64,000 nucleotides of DNA from Epiperipatus broadwayi (taxonomy: Eukaryota > Onychophora > Udeonychophora > Euonychophora > Peripatidae): positions 1,056,001 to 1,120,000 of the forward strand of contig JAQFVV010012423.1 in the NCBI GenBank assembly GCA_028023455.1. The letters run 5' to 3'. Of this stretch, positions 48,256-61,620 are shown one piece after another. Both the position numbers and the translations under genes were made by a program. How positions within the stretch are numbered: position 1 is the stretch's first letter; each line of letters opens with the position of its first letter. The notes under the pieces were generated by a model that saw only the letters and a program-made list of their open reading frames with translations, was not told the origin of the DNA and did not search any database.

Positions 48256-50511
48256 GAGAAAAATGTTAGAAGGAAATGGACATGGAAGCATCCAAATGAA
48301 GGTACAGCAGAATTGGATTATATTTTGACTAACAGGAAATACATATTTCAAGATTGTAATGTTCTTAATAAATTTAACACAGGAAGTGATCATCGATTAG
48401 TAAGGGGTAAGATACATGTTAATGTAAAACTAGAGAGACAAAAATTATTAAGAAAAACTATATTTACAGTTGATATTCCTAATCTTCAGAAACATTCTAA
48501 TGAATTTAAATTAGAACTTACAAATCGGTTTCAAGTATTAGTAGATTTTGAACATGATTCAGATTTGAATGAAATTAATATGAAAATAACTGATACACTT
48601 TTAAAAACTGCAACAAAGATAGCTGGTAGAAAAAAGCAGCAATTGACTAATAAAATTTCTACTGAGACTAGAGAACTTATGAAGAAAAGAAGGAATATGA
48701 AGATATGCAAGAATGATGCATTAAAAAGAATTGAATATCTCGAATTTTGTAAAATGGTGCGGAAAAGAGTTGAAAATGATATAAGAAAGTATAACTGTGA
48801 ACTAGCAAGAAAAGCTGTAGAAGGAAATAAAAGTCTTAAGAATGTAAAACAACATTTTGGTATTGGTAGGAAATTTATATCTGCAATAAGGAAAAAAGAT
48901 GGAATTATTACTAAAAAGAGGGATGACATTATGAAATTGGTAGAAGATTTTTATCAAGAATTATATAGTAATAAAGAACAAGTACCTCCTATATCTATTA
49001 CATCTTCCGAATTGCCCAGAATTTTAAATGAAGAAGTGAGAAATGCAATTAAATGTATGAAAAAAGGAAAGGCTCCAGGTAATGATGGAATTATAATTGA
49101 TATATTAAAAGAAGCAGGTGAAGAAACAGAAAAAATATTAGCAAAGTTATATACCAAATGTCTAAATGATAAAGATGTACCGGATGATTGGAAGAATGCA
49201 GTAATAATATTAATATTTAAAAAAGGTGATAAAGAAGATATTAGAAATTACAGACCTATCAGCCTTTTATCAGTTTTATATAAAATTTTTACCAAGATAA
49301 TTACAACTCGTCTACAGAGAACCTTGGATTTTCACCAACCAAGAGAACAAGCTGGATTTAAAAGTGGTTTTAGTACAGTAGATCATATTCAAGTATTGAG
49401 AGAAGTTATAGAAAGGGCAAATGAATATGAGTTGTCATTATGTTTTGGATTTGTAGATTATGAAAAGGCATTTGATTCTATAAACATTTCTTCAGTGATT
49501 AAAGCATTGGATCATCAAGGTATAGATCCAGGATATTGTCATATTTTAAAGAATATTTATAAAAATGCAACAGCAACAATTAGATTACATAATGATACTG
49601 GGAAAGTCAACATTGAGAAAGGTGTAAGACAAGGTGACTCCATATCTCCAAAACTTTTTACAGCAGTGCTGCAAGAAGTATTTTGTGGATTAAAATGGGG
49701 AACTAAAGGAGTGAATGTAAATGGAGATTATTTAAGTCATTTAGATTTTGCAGATGATGTAGTTGTTTTTTCAAATAATGCTTCCGAGCTGCAGGAAATG
49801 TTGCAGGAGTTATCAGATGAAAGTAGGAAAGTAGGACTAAAGATAAATGTTAAAAAGACTAAAGTAATGTTTAATCAATTTGCTCCAAATATGAAAATAA
49901 AGATTGATTATGATGAATTAGAAGAAGTTAAGAGTTACAAATACCTTGGTCAGATTATTAATACAGATGGAAACATAATAGAGGAAATTAATCATAGAAT
50001 TAAACTTGGTTGGAGTGCTTTTGGTAGAAATAACTTGATATTAAAAGGAAATATGCCTATGTGTTTGAAAAGAAAGGTTTTTAACAAATGTGTTTTACCA
50101 GTTCTTACTTATGGATCTGAGACTTGGACACTTAATAGAAGATCAATGCAGAGACTTCAGACCAGTCAAAGAAGTATGGAGAGATGTATGTTGGGAGTAA
50201 CAAGAAGAGATCGAAAACGCAATGTATGGGTAAGAGAACAAACAGGTGTTACTGACCTCATTGAAAAAATTAAAAGATTGAAGTGGAGTTGGGCTGGACA
50301 TATTGCTAGAAGAGATGATAATAGATGGACAATTGAAATTTTAAACTGGATTCCAAGAGATTGTAAAAGACCCAGAAGGAGACCACATGTAAGATGGATG
50401 GATGAAATAAGAAAATGTGTAGGGGTGATGTGGAGAAGAGAAGCTAAAGATCGGAGAAGATGGATTAAACTTGGAGAGACCTTCATCCTGCAGTGGATTG
50501 ATAATGGTTGA
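48256..50511 (+). pseudogene. RTE ORF, main part: end of endonuclease and reverse transcriptase
   Basis: Continues in another frame after the T8 run at 48248-48255. Counting from the Met at 48313 (732 codons), GSDHRLVRG (~24-32) is the last endonuclease motif. The reverse transcriptase follows: [17 protein letters not shown] (~303-319), [14 protein letters not shown] (~346-359), FVDYEKAFD with catalytic Asp382 (~380-388), [13 protein letters not shown] (~437-449) and [10 protein letters not shown] with the paired Asp481-Asp482. The C-terminal part has [10 protein letters not shown] and WMDEIRK, found in RTE and related elements. No further stops interrupt it. Closest relatives by recognition are the RTE-clade endonuclease-reverse transcriptases. 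Without the upstream frame the protein lacks most of its endonuclease. Confidence 0.9.
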
Positions 50512-50524
50512 TAATGATGATTAA

Positions 50525-50905
50525 GGTTCTACATATGAGGGGTCAAACTGACTTAAGGTCAACATGGATATGACTATAACATTAGCATCATCAAGGGCTT
50601 TGAGCATTCCATCTTCAGATTTTCAGTGATATAGATGGTTGAAGAGTTGGAGAGTGGAGAGAATTGAAGTCTGTCCATTAAAGTGTGTAGATTTGCTATC
50701 TTAATATAAATTGAGTACTGATTATAAATGTGTGGTAGATGATGATCCAGACCAACTGATGAGTGTTGGTTTTAGCATGTAATACATATATTGGAGATCA
50801 TTTATCCTTTTCACATGTATGTGGTCATATGTATCGATTATATTGGATAGGGTGGATGACTGTAGGGAATTAGAAAGTCTGGATTCAAATTCTCTTTATT
50901 TAAAA
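50525..50905 (+). repeat. Family A copy abutting the RTE 3' end
   Basis: A single forward unit starts within a few bases of the LINE tail. It begins ACATATGAGGGGTCAAACTG, continues through GGTCAACATGGATATGAC, TGAAGAGTTGGAGAGTGGAG, GTCCATTAAAGT and TGTATGTGGTCATATGTATC, and ends CTGGATTCAAATTCTCTTTA. The leader ACATGAGGGGTCAGATTGAC also precedes the second unit at 37.6 kb, so this is probably the true 5' edge of the repeat. Confidence 0.8.
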
Positions 50906-51081
50906 ATTACAAAATTAAATTGCAAGAGCATAAATTGTATTTCCAGTCGTTTTAGACTATTTGAAGAACATTTGTTTGTTACAACGATTGGCTTTTAAAA
51001 CAGCGACTTCATGAATGCTTCAGTAATAATACACATAAATGTAAAACATTATTTTAAAGATGGTAATAGAAGTAATAATTT

Positions 51082-51084
<3 letters not shown>
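50906..51084. other. Spacer before the giant inverted repeat
   Basis: AT-rich, nothing recognised. Confidence 0.4.
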
Positions 51085-51136
<52 letters not shown>

Positions 51137-51146
51137 TATATCCTAT

Positions 51147-51186
<40 letters not shown>

Positions 51187-51192
51187 ATAGGA
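51085..51192. repeat. TA microsatellites and palindromic left border
   Basis: Two TA runs (51085-51127 and 51149-51182). The second lies between TCCTATTAC (51141-51149) and GTAATAGGA (51184-51192), so the first ~9 bases of the giant inverted-repeat structure also occur in mirror orientation on the other side of the TA run. Confidence 0.85.
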
Positions 51193-52181
51193 TGGGGGTA
51201 ATAAGGAGATCATAGGGTGATCATCTCTGGGGTGATGGAGCATCATTATCTACCCCAGTCAATTCAATTTAAAATTTATTAAAAGTATAAATATTAAGTA
51301 ATGTTAAATATCACAAAAGTAGAAGTAATTTAAATGATTTTATATATTAAAAGAGAGCATGAGATCAATGGAATCTCTGAGAGAGCAGCCAGCTAACTCA
51401 GAAGAGCAGCTAAAAGCATAATTATACATCAACTAGCATTATCAATAAGTAAAAATCAGTCTAAGTAATACTCAAAAAAACCATTCATCATCATGAATGA
51501 TCTATCAAAAGAAATCAAGTTAATCTGGTGACTGATTGGAAATGGGTCTTCTGTAGACCAGGCTAACTATTGAGCATTTGCCAGCTTGGGGCAATTATTT
51601 AAATATTAACTTGGATAAACCAACTTAGTGCCCTTCCATCAGAATACATAATAATCAGAAATCCTAAGAATCAAAACAATAATGCTGGGACATTAAAACA
51701 TACTGATCATTATCATTGCGCTGGCCACTTAGAACCATTAACGTATTGGCCAACTATAAACTTATGTTCTAAGACCAAAATAAAATAAAATGTAGTGCAG
51801 AAGCTTTGAAGAATATAATCCTCATGCCAAAACCAGGGCAATGTCATACTGGAATGCTCCTAAAGCACTAAATACATTCCCATTTATATATTCAGCCTGC
51901 ACTCTAGTCTAGCTCAGTAGAACACAAGCTCTACTACTGTATGTGACCAAGAGAGGATGGCAACAGATATTCTAAAAATATTTAGAACCACTGGAATAAT
52001 TTTTAACAACTGAATAAGTTTATTAGATAACAATTAATAAAAGAAATGAAATTAAGGTCTCTAAAAATAAGGCTACACACACATAAGCTTTATGATTTTG
52101 ATTACTATACATATTTCAAATTGTCAAATTGTGATTTACATATATGTGATTAATATACAAAATTCAACTTACTATATGGTG

Positions 52182-52221
<40 letters not shown>

Positions 52222-54185
52222 CAACACATAATTTATAATATACAATTAATATATTTCAATTAATATTCAATAATGACAAAAAATGATTAAATTTTACATA
52301 TATGTCCTATTTTAATTTGTTACAATTTGGAAAACATACAGAAAATTTTACACACATGTGTATAAACGAAATAGAGATATAATTTAAAATCAGTTATTAA
52401 ACTCTAATACAGCTTGTTTTTTCTTTTCAAACTAACCAAAGTCAATTTTTGTTTACAGGTACTTGTTGATTAATTAATTATCAAGGCCTCTAAATATAAA
52501 ATGTCTCTTTTTTCTTAATAAATGGAAAATAAAATTTTATATATCTGTCACTTCAGACTAAAGAAATCATTTAAAATTTCATTTTTGTATATAACACTGT
52601 TGGATTTCAACTCAAGCAAATGTTACTTGTTTGTTTTACTTTAAGTTACTAAGTTAAAATATCTTTTTAAAGAAATATTAAAAAAAATATCTCACTGTAT
52701 ATACATTTATCTGTGCTTCTCTGGATATAGACACAGCAGTATATATATTGAAGCAATGGATCTGACTGTCACAATATATATATATATATATATAACTACT
52801 TCTTCATCAACTGATGGTTTCTCTTGATGGGGACCAGTTCAGGAAAGTCATAATCAGGAAGTTATAATCAGTTAAACCTTGACATTGAATCAGTTCCCTT
52901 TTGTCTGGGATTTGATAAATTTTAGGCAAGTAAGCTGTCTTGGATTGGGCTTCAGGTAAACTAGCTGTCTTGATTTGATAGATTTCAGGGAAGAAATTGT
53001 CCTCTCAACATTTAAAGCTATGAATTTCAAAACAAATAAGTGGGTCATATTCCTCCATGTGAATTCAAACTCCTGCAAAGAAAAATAGTAGCAGCTCCTG
53101 GATCTACTGTCCTACCCTCAGCTACATCTTCATGAAAGATATTTTTTCAAACTCTGCTACAGCCAACAACAAACAGCAGCTATCTATTTTGGTCAGCTAA
53201 TTGCTGTTACTTACTCAAAAATTTTTACTAGCCAAACTGCTCTGGCCAGCTCTTACAAAAAATACAATCCAGACTTTGCAGCTGACCAATTTGATCACTG
53301 CTTCACAAAAAATTAAGGCAACTTTGCAGCTAGCCAATTTTTCCAGCTACTTACTGCCAGCTCTTACAACAACTAAAAGCAGACCAAAATAATCTTTTTA
53401 TCTAACCTTTTTATAGACTTGAATTGAGGTGACAACAATACTAATTTAAAAACTGTTTTTTCTTATCTCTCTTGATTGAAAACAATTTTTATTCTTCCAA
53501 AAGCACTTTTAATTTAAAAGCTACATTTGGAAATCTTATCAAAGATTAAAAAAAAAAAGATAATAGAAATGTAAACAAGCATTAATAATAAACAATAGAT
53601 ATTTTATACAAATTTTAATTAAAAATTTTGTTTTTAAATTTTAAAATCAGAATAATAAATATTTATTAGACCTTTTTAAAAAATATTTATTTCATAATAA
53701 AATTCTGTTTTAAATTCAGAATTATTTAACCCTTTATAGGATTTTTATTCTCAGTGAATGTAGAACATATCTACTAAAATATTTTGTCTGTGTTCATTTC
53801 TACTTTTCGTTTCAACTTTATATATATTTGTGCACACACACTATATTATTGTGTACCACCTAATAGACCTGTTATAATATATAATATAAATTATTATTTT
53901 AAAGAACAGAATAGAATTTTTAAATTGGAATACTAAAATGCCATTTATAAAAACTCACTGTAAAATATATTAAACATTATTTATAGTAAAAAACTATTGA
54001 ATTATGACATATTGAATTAAAAAGCAACTGCTTTCACCAGCTGTGGCAAGCTCTTAACATTATCATCGTGGCCCATGAGCAGGTCATGATGATAATTTGT
54101 TTGTCCTTTATTTTAAAAAGGTTGCCTTGACAATAGATCGGGTTTGTTATTGATATTAGTAGTGAGTAAATGTGTTTTGCTTTTA

Positions 54186-54509
54186 TGCATATATATATAT
54201 GTACTATAATAGATAAATTATAATGCCTTAAGCAATTTAATTTTTTGAAAACTGGGTGTTTCTAGTCGATGTCATTTATCGCTTGCATGTGCCAGCAGTT
54301 TTTTTGGGTGACTTAAAATTCAAAATGGCCACTGAGCATGTACTATATCAGCACCTGTAATTCTCTTGTTGATACTAATAGTTTGATTTTCACACCAATA
54401 TTTTGAAATATTTTTGCATAAGTAGTTGGAACAATATAAAAAAGAAAAATATATATATAATAAACTCAGATTTTTATTAATACTTAATATAAATAAAGTC
54501 ATTTATTTG
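54186..54509. other. Centre of the giant inverted repeat, left part
   Basis: Unique-looking sequence with no coding frame recognised. Slightly GC-richer near 54255-54350. Confidence 0.4.
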
Positions 54510-54876
<367 letters not shown>

Positions 54877-56224
54877 GGTTATATGTGCAAGAGTGTTTTA
54901 AATAATGGAAATATGCATGATCAATTTTAATATGCCTATTTATTTAAGAGATTTATTTTATTTTAAAATTATGTAATATTTTTGTGTTCAAATTGCAATG
55001 TGTATTTGAAAGTAACATTCATGTGTGTGCATTTATCTTCAGATCAAACAATATTCTGCATGAATGGGAAACATGAAGATAAACTATATGTTTTAAAACT
55101 GTCATAGCAATAGCTTAGTTAAGTTAAAGATTATAAGTATACACCAACACATTTAAAAATGGCTACTTCTACTCTATTTTAATTTCATTGATTTATTCTA
55201 TAGACATATTTACTTATACTAATTATGTCTGATCATTTAATGACTGTTGATGGCTAAGAGATAAATTTATTTTGAAGTTTCATTAACCATTCACCTACTA
55301 TTGCCATTTTCCATTCAGCAAGAAAAGCATCCTTGAATAATATACTTGAAATAAATATAATAATTATTCTGAAAAGAAATGTTTAAAAAATCAACTACAT
55401 TAGAATTTATAAAGACTTTCTGGAAAACTGTTAATTGATTTTATTAGATTGTTAAACAATAGACTAAAATAACATTATCTTCATATCATATAACTAATCA
55501 CTAATGGATTTTCTTACAATTTCCACTCTTTTCCAATTTATTTTCATGAATTGCTGCAGGACAAGATATTCCAGAATTACTTATGAACTTTGTAATTCTT
55601 AAACACCACTTAAGTTTGGTTGAAAAGGCCAGAATCATGTTTTGCTGAAAGCTAGCTCAATGATATTAATTAGTTTATATTTATTAATTGTTTACTTTTT
55701 CAATCAAACTAGAAGTCAATGAGTGTTTAAGAATTATATAGTTTTTTGAAAAGAGTTAATAAGTTGAGATTTACAAACTTTATTTAAAGATAGTACTGTA
55801 ACATTAACATATTGTTTTTTGTAAAAAAAATAATAATTATATGTTAAATTTATGGAATTCATTATTATTTTTTGCAAGCATGGTTCAACATTATTTCTTC
55901 AGGGCATGCAAGCATGAAAAACAGATATTTAATGACATTGCTGTAATGGATACATTACATTTATTAGAGTAAAAGAATCAATCTTTGAATGAATGGAGGT
56001 TGAATTTAACAAAGTTGTATAGACTTAAATTTATATGTTTATGATAACTTAGCTTTAATTCATGCATACTATGTTTTTATTTCTGAAGTGAGTGTATAAT
56101 GAGATATTAAGATGTTTGAAAGTAATGACTTCTTATTTAAAATATTTAGAGATGGAGTATTCCTATGTAAACAACATTTTTATATTTAGAAACAGTGGTT
56201 TTTTTGCATAGGACATATATCTAT
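54877..56224. other. Centre of the giant inverted repeat, right part
   Basis: AT-rich and non-coding as far as can be read. Contains the small fold-back at 55592-55736. Confidence 0.4.
55592..55736. repeat. Small fold-back, ~38-bp arms
   Basis: TAATTCTTAAACACCACTTA (55592) and TTTGGTTGAAAAG (55615) pair with TTTTTCAATCAAACTAG (55697) and GAGTGTTTAAGAATTA (55721). Confidence 0.7.
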
Positions 56225-56270
56225 ATTTAGTGTAATAATGCCCAAGGCTAGATAGGTTTATAATAAATTC

Positions 56271-56418
56271 ATAGAAACCTATCAACACTTATACTATCCC
56301 AATATCAATAACAGTCATCAATCTCAATCTGTTGTTAAAAGGAAGTTGTCTTGACAACAGATTCAGATTGTTGACTGTAATGGTAGTGGGATTGTACAAG
56401 TGTTGACAGGTTTCTGTG
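56271..56418. repeat. Fold-back at the inner end of the right arm
   Basis: ATAGAAACCTATCAACACTT (56271) pairs with AAGTGTTGACAGGTTTCTGT (56399), and AATCTGTTGTTAA with TTGACAACAGATT. A one-sided relative of the same sequence is at about 54118-54180 on the other arm (TTGCCTTGACAATAGATCGG), so the palindrome existed at or near the hinge of the larger structure. Confidence 0.7.
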
Positions 56419-57424
56419 TTTATATATTGTAACCAGTTGGGTTACATAACACAATAATATAGTGTGTGTGCATATATAGATATGTAAAATAAAGGAAAAG
56501 TAGAAATAAACACAGACAATTTTTTATAGATATTTTTCTACATAACCGAAAATAAAATAATAATAAGTGAAGGATTAAATAACTCTGGGTTTAAATAAAA
56601 TTTCATTATGAAATTAATATTTTAAAAAGGTCTGATAAATATTATTTGTAATTCTGATTTTGAAATTTAAAAGTAAGCATAAATCTGATAATTTTAAAAA
56701 ATGTCTATTTTTGAAATCTTTAATTAATTTGTAAATTTCTATTATCTAAGTAAAAACATGTATGTAGATTCCAAGGAATTAGAGAGATAAAATAAAACCC
56801 TGTTTTAAATCAAGGTATTGTTATCACCTCAGATGATTTGATAAAAGAGCTGATAAAAATATCAGCTGCAGTCTGGATAATAGTTTTTATAAAAACGAGT
56901 CAGCTGCAAAGTTGGTGACAATATTTTGTTGCAGCTTGTTGAAGTTTGAAGAAGTTGGTTTTAGCTGACCATAGAATTGGCAGAATAGCTACCATGAACT
57001 GATATAGCTTAGATTCAGTAACCGCTATTTTGTTTTGCAGGAGTTTGAATTCACATGGATAAAATGACCCATTTTTATGCTGCAATTCATAGCCTTAAAT
57101 GTGGAGAGGGCAGTTGCTTGCCTGAAATTTATCAAACCAATACAGCTGCTTGCCTGAAATAATCCTAGACAGAAAGACACCAACCACAGACCAACATTTT
57201 ACATGGATTATATTTTTCCTGATGATAACAATCATTAAAACCAAACTTACAAAGAAACATCTTCCAGCTTGCCCAGGGAACCCCAACTTGCTAAAGAAGT
57301 AATTATATATATGCTGACATATCTAAAGGCAGAGAAGCTCAGATAAACATATATACAGCTGTTGGTGAGTAAGTGTTATATATGATAATAAAATTTTAAA
57401 TAATTTCTTTAGTAAAATGACATT

Positions 57425-57855
57425 TTAAAAATGATGTGTGAATGTGTACTCTTCATGTTTGTGGGTGGTATATAGTTGAGCAGGACTGCCTGGATGCAGT
57501 GTGTTCATGATGCTCCAAAGTATAGGCTCAGCACTATCCAGACCTAGATGATGAGCTCTTAGAATAGTCCAGCAGGGTATATTGGCCTCATGAATAGGCC
57601 ATGGTCTCATGGATAGACATCATGTATAGGCCCCTAAGACTCATAGGAGATGAGCAGGACTGTCTCAGTGCCTGATATTTTTTCTCTGGATGCTCCTCAT
57701 GGATGATCTCTCTAGGTACGAGAGGTAGTGCTTAAAGATGAGGTATTTTCTCACGATGTCATGGGGCATTGTGCTTTTCTGTCTACTTATCATGGTATGA
57801 GGAGCTGCAGTTCACATATTCACTTTTTCTATCTCACCTTGCCTACTCATCAGCA
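57425..57855. other. GC-richer ~430-bp insertion in the right arm
   Basis: Absent from the corresponding place in the left arm (near 52550), where flanking blocks join directly. Much less AT-rich than anything around it. It contains an internal imperfect repeat (GAGCAGGACTGCCTGGATGC near 57478; GAGCAGGACTGTCTC near 57654). No frame was recognised. Probably an inserted mobile piece or minisatellite-like sequence. Confidence 0.6.
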
Positions 57856-59399
57856 TTATCTAATCAAAAAGAGAGACATTTTTAATGTGAAGCAAACAAG
57901 GAAATAATTCTGCCTGGATTTAAAAAAATTAAAAAAAAAAGGTAAAGAATCATGATTCTATAATTTAAATTTAAAAACACTGATAATTAATCAACAAATA
58001 CTTGTCAAAAATTGACTATACTTTTTTTTAAGGAAAAAAAACCTTATAAACTGATAAATAACTTTAAATTATATCTATATTTTGTTTATAAACAGGCATA
58101 TGTGTGAAATTTATGTATGTTTTCCAAATGGAATCAATTAAAAAAATATAACTTTATTATTGTAACAATTTAAAATATATAACTTTTTGTCAGTATGTGT
58201 ATACATGCACACACACACATGTAATTTTTTTAAACATTTATAGTATTTTTTATATACAACTGAAAAATGTTAATCATGTATTTATTATTTTATATGAGGA
58301 TTGTAATATAAGTCAATTGTACTGCAAATTTATGTGTGTGCATATATGTCATTGCTTGTCAAGTAGGACATATATGGAAATTTTAATAATTTTTTTATTA
58401 TTATTAAATATTAATTGAAATGTTTTCATTGTATATTATAAAATGCACATTTGTGTATGGATATATGTATGCATTTATAGATACTCATTAAAAAATATTG
58501 TAAATCAATGTAAAAACTTTAGTTGTGTATATAATTTTGTATACTTTTCAAAATCAGAACCCTTATCCTATAAGACCGTAATCATTTTTTATTCTTATTA
58601 ATAAATGTGTTCAATTGTTAAAAATTGTATTAAATCATCATTTCTTGCTCACATACAGTAATAGAGCCTGTGTTCTCTGAGCTATATTCAAGCATGGGGT
58701 GAATATATAAATGGGGATGTATATTAGTGCTTTTGGGGCATGCAGCAATGATCAATCATCATCATCATGGTTGGCACATAAGTATATTCTTTAAAGCCCA
58801 TGCACTACCTTTATTTAGTTTTAGTTTAGTCTTATTAGAAGTTAAATGTATAGTTGGTCAGTACAAGTGGTCTGAGCATTGATGATAATCAGCATGTTTT
58901 TGTATCCCAGTATTGTTTAGATTTTTCTGATTATTATGTATTCTGATGGATGAGCACTTAAGATGGTGCATCCAAGTTACGTTTAAATAATTTTCCAAGC
59001 TGGCAAAGGGTCAACAGAAGACCCATTTCCAATCCAGTCACAAGATTGACTGTTGATTTATTGTATTGATATTATATTTTATTGTGGATCATTCATGATG
59101 ATGAATGGTATTTTGAGTATTACTTATAATTACTTTTACCTTAAAATGGTAGTGGATGATTAATTATTATTGTAGTTGCACGTCTGATCTTTCAATGATC
59201 TCAGAGTTACTCTGATCTCGTGCTTCTCTTAAATATATTTTATTTATATATACTTTTGTAAATTATTGATATTTCATTTTAAATTGACTTGGGATTGATG
59301 ATGATTTTGCCATTGCTCCAGGTTCACCTTATCTCCCCATCCCATTGCAATATATATAATATTCAAATATTACGTATGTTGTCTATACTAAATTTAATA

Positions 59400-59665
59400 T
59401 AATTAGAAGTGACTTAAACTCAAACTTTCAAGTGCTAGTTCAGCCTGCAATACATATATTGGAGCTCATTTATTTTTTCCACATGTATGTGGTCATCCAT
59501 TTACTTCTGTTTCTAATCATGACTCAATCCTTTTTTCTTTTCATCAAATAAAGTTTTTGAAAAGAAAAGAAGTGGTTTTAATTATAGAATTATATGGGTA
59601 TGTGGTCATGTGTATCAGTTGTATAAGATGGAGAAGATAGCTGCAAGTCTGAGTTGAATATATAT
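59400..59665. repeat. Family A fragments
   Basis: Short pieces of the family A tail: TGCAATACATATATTGGAG near 59450, CACATGTATGTGGTCATCCA near 59480, and GTATGTGGTCATGTGTATCA near 59600 followed by GTTGTATAAGATGGAGAAGA. Two partial plus-strand copies, interrupted by unrelated sequence. Confidence 0.65.
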
Positions 59666-61258
59666 ATATTTGCTTTGAGATTTTTTCGCTTAGTTTATAT
59701 GATATATATATATATATATTTGTAATTAAGTCACTTAATAAAATACAGCATAGCATATGTTTATAAGATATAATATTTATAGGAATATTCCTGAGATTTA
59801 ATTTGGAATGAATCATGTTTAGCAGAACAGAGTCTAATCTAATTTAATCACCAACTTGAAAAAATATCCTCTTTATTTAAAATTTATTCAATACTAAACA
59901 ATTTTATGCTTAATAAAATACAATTTTAATTATTATTGATGTAAGATTAGATATAGCAAACAAATATAGAATACAGGGATTTTGCCTACATATGTAAATA
60001 TATTCAGCTTATTTAAAATTATATTACATGCAATAAGAAGCTGGAGATAGTAAAGAAATGATTAAAGAGTACTTTGATGCTCTCAATCATTAATGTATGT
60101 AGATATTTATGTATTATTATTATTATTATTATTTGTATAATTATTTTTAATTGATTGACTTAATTCAAGATAATTACATTCTCAATCTTTATTAATGGTT
60201 GAAAACTTGTATTCTAAATATTAAAACATAGTAGACCCACATGTAATCACTACCATTTGGTTTTGGTTCTATTTATGAATGGTGATATCATGAGTAATAG
60301 GGAACCCATTTAATGTATGTTAAAACACCTATAAAAATAATTAACATCAAAATAAAATAATTGGAAAAATAGTGCATGCATAGAATGAGAAAATGACATT
60401 GAATGAGAAATAATTTATGTCAGCACTTATACTTTATAAAGTTTATAATAAAATGACCTTTTTTTTTTTTTTTTTTACAATTTTTAAAGTATTTGTTTTT
60501 TGACCTATATATTTGTAAATGTACAAAAGATATCACCAGAACACATATTTTTTTCAGACGTCTTTATGTTTCTAAAATGTGTAGTGAAATGGAACTTTTA
60601 AGTATATATAAAAAGATAACATGAAAAAAAGATAGTTGAAGTTTAAATAATCATACATGTGATTATGTTTAATTTAAAGAAAAAGGCATATAATATTTAT
60701 TTTTAATTCAGTTTACTGTTCATATCTAGGCTACAAATAATCTGATAATTTCTGACCTAACAAAATATTAGTAATAATCATTAATTCATTTATTTAAAGT
60801 GGATGGTATGAAAGATGAAGTATGTAGGAAGATTGACACTTGTAGATCAAATTTTGGTAGTTTAATATTCGTCTCCCTCCCCCTCAGAAAACTTATTCTC
60901 CACCCAATCTGTTTATTCTCCTATTTAACATGTTTTATCTATTATATATATAATTCATTACAATGTCATTATCTTTCTTTTTTTTAAAAATATTTTCATT
61001 TTATTAGCTTTTTTAAAAAGTTTTTATAATTTAATATTATATAGATGATGTTATATACTTCACTACCTTTAGATTTTTTTTTTTTATCATCTTAAGTTTT
61101 ATTAAAAAGACATTTTTAGAAACAAAATATATTCACACACATTTATAAAGTATTTAGTAATGAGTTAAACTAAGTTTGGCTGAATTATCATTATCTAAGA
61201 CTATTGATCTGTCACCATAAAGCAAACTTGACTCCGATACTTCTTTTTCCATAATGAC
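59666..61258. other. AT-rich non-coding DNA
   Basis: Includes a short TTA run near 60113-60132 and a T18-type run near 60458. No coding or RNA signal recognised. Confidence 0.45.
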
Positions 61259-61620
61259 TTTAATATACAGAGTATATGAGCACATACTTTCACACAACCC
61301 ATCACTCTCCACTCTATCTCATAATACTGATACCCTTCAACACATATATGTCGAAAAGATAAATAATCACCAATATACATATTTCATGCTAAATCAGCAA
61401 TCATCAGTTGGTCCAGATTATCATCTCTACACATATATGCAATAAGTGCTCATATATATATTAAGATAGCAATCTTCATACTTTAATGGACAGGCTTCAA
61501 TCCACTCCATATTCCAACTCTTTAACCGTCTATCCAACTGAAAATTTGACGATAGAACGCTCCAAGACCACCCTGAGGCCGAAATTCTCATCACACCCAT
61601 GTTGACCTAATGTCACATCC
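61259..61620 (-). repeat. Family A copy, minus strand
   Basis: Reverse complement of the unit seen at 37.7 kb. CTCTCCACTCTATCTCATAA, ACACATATATGTCGAAAAGA, CAGTTGGTCCAGATTATCAT, CTTTAATGGACAGGCTTCAA and the leader CACCCATGTTGACCTAATGT follow each other in the expected reverse order. It includes the CpG-containing leader (GGCCGAAATTCTC), so it is close to full length. Confidence 0.85.

Larger units (their letters stand above)
47285..50523 (+). mobile_element. Nearly intact RTE-type LINE retrotransposon
   Basis: About 3.2 kb, the normal size of RTE elements. It has a 5' leader (about 47285-47522), one long coding region with an apurinic-type endonuclease followed by reverse transcriptase, almost no 3' UTR, and a short TGATAATGATGA tail instead of poly(A). 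The 5' edge is set by the end of similarity with the inverted copy at 41.5-43 kb, so it may be slightly off. Only two visible lesions interrupt the coding region (a TAA at 48075 and a frameshift in a T8 run at 48248-48255), making this the youngest transposon recognised in the window. Confidence 0.9.

Noticed and set aside
48531-50486. Minus-strand open frames across the RTE element
   Set aside because: Shadows of the long plus-strand reverse transcriptase frame.
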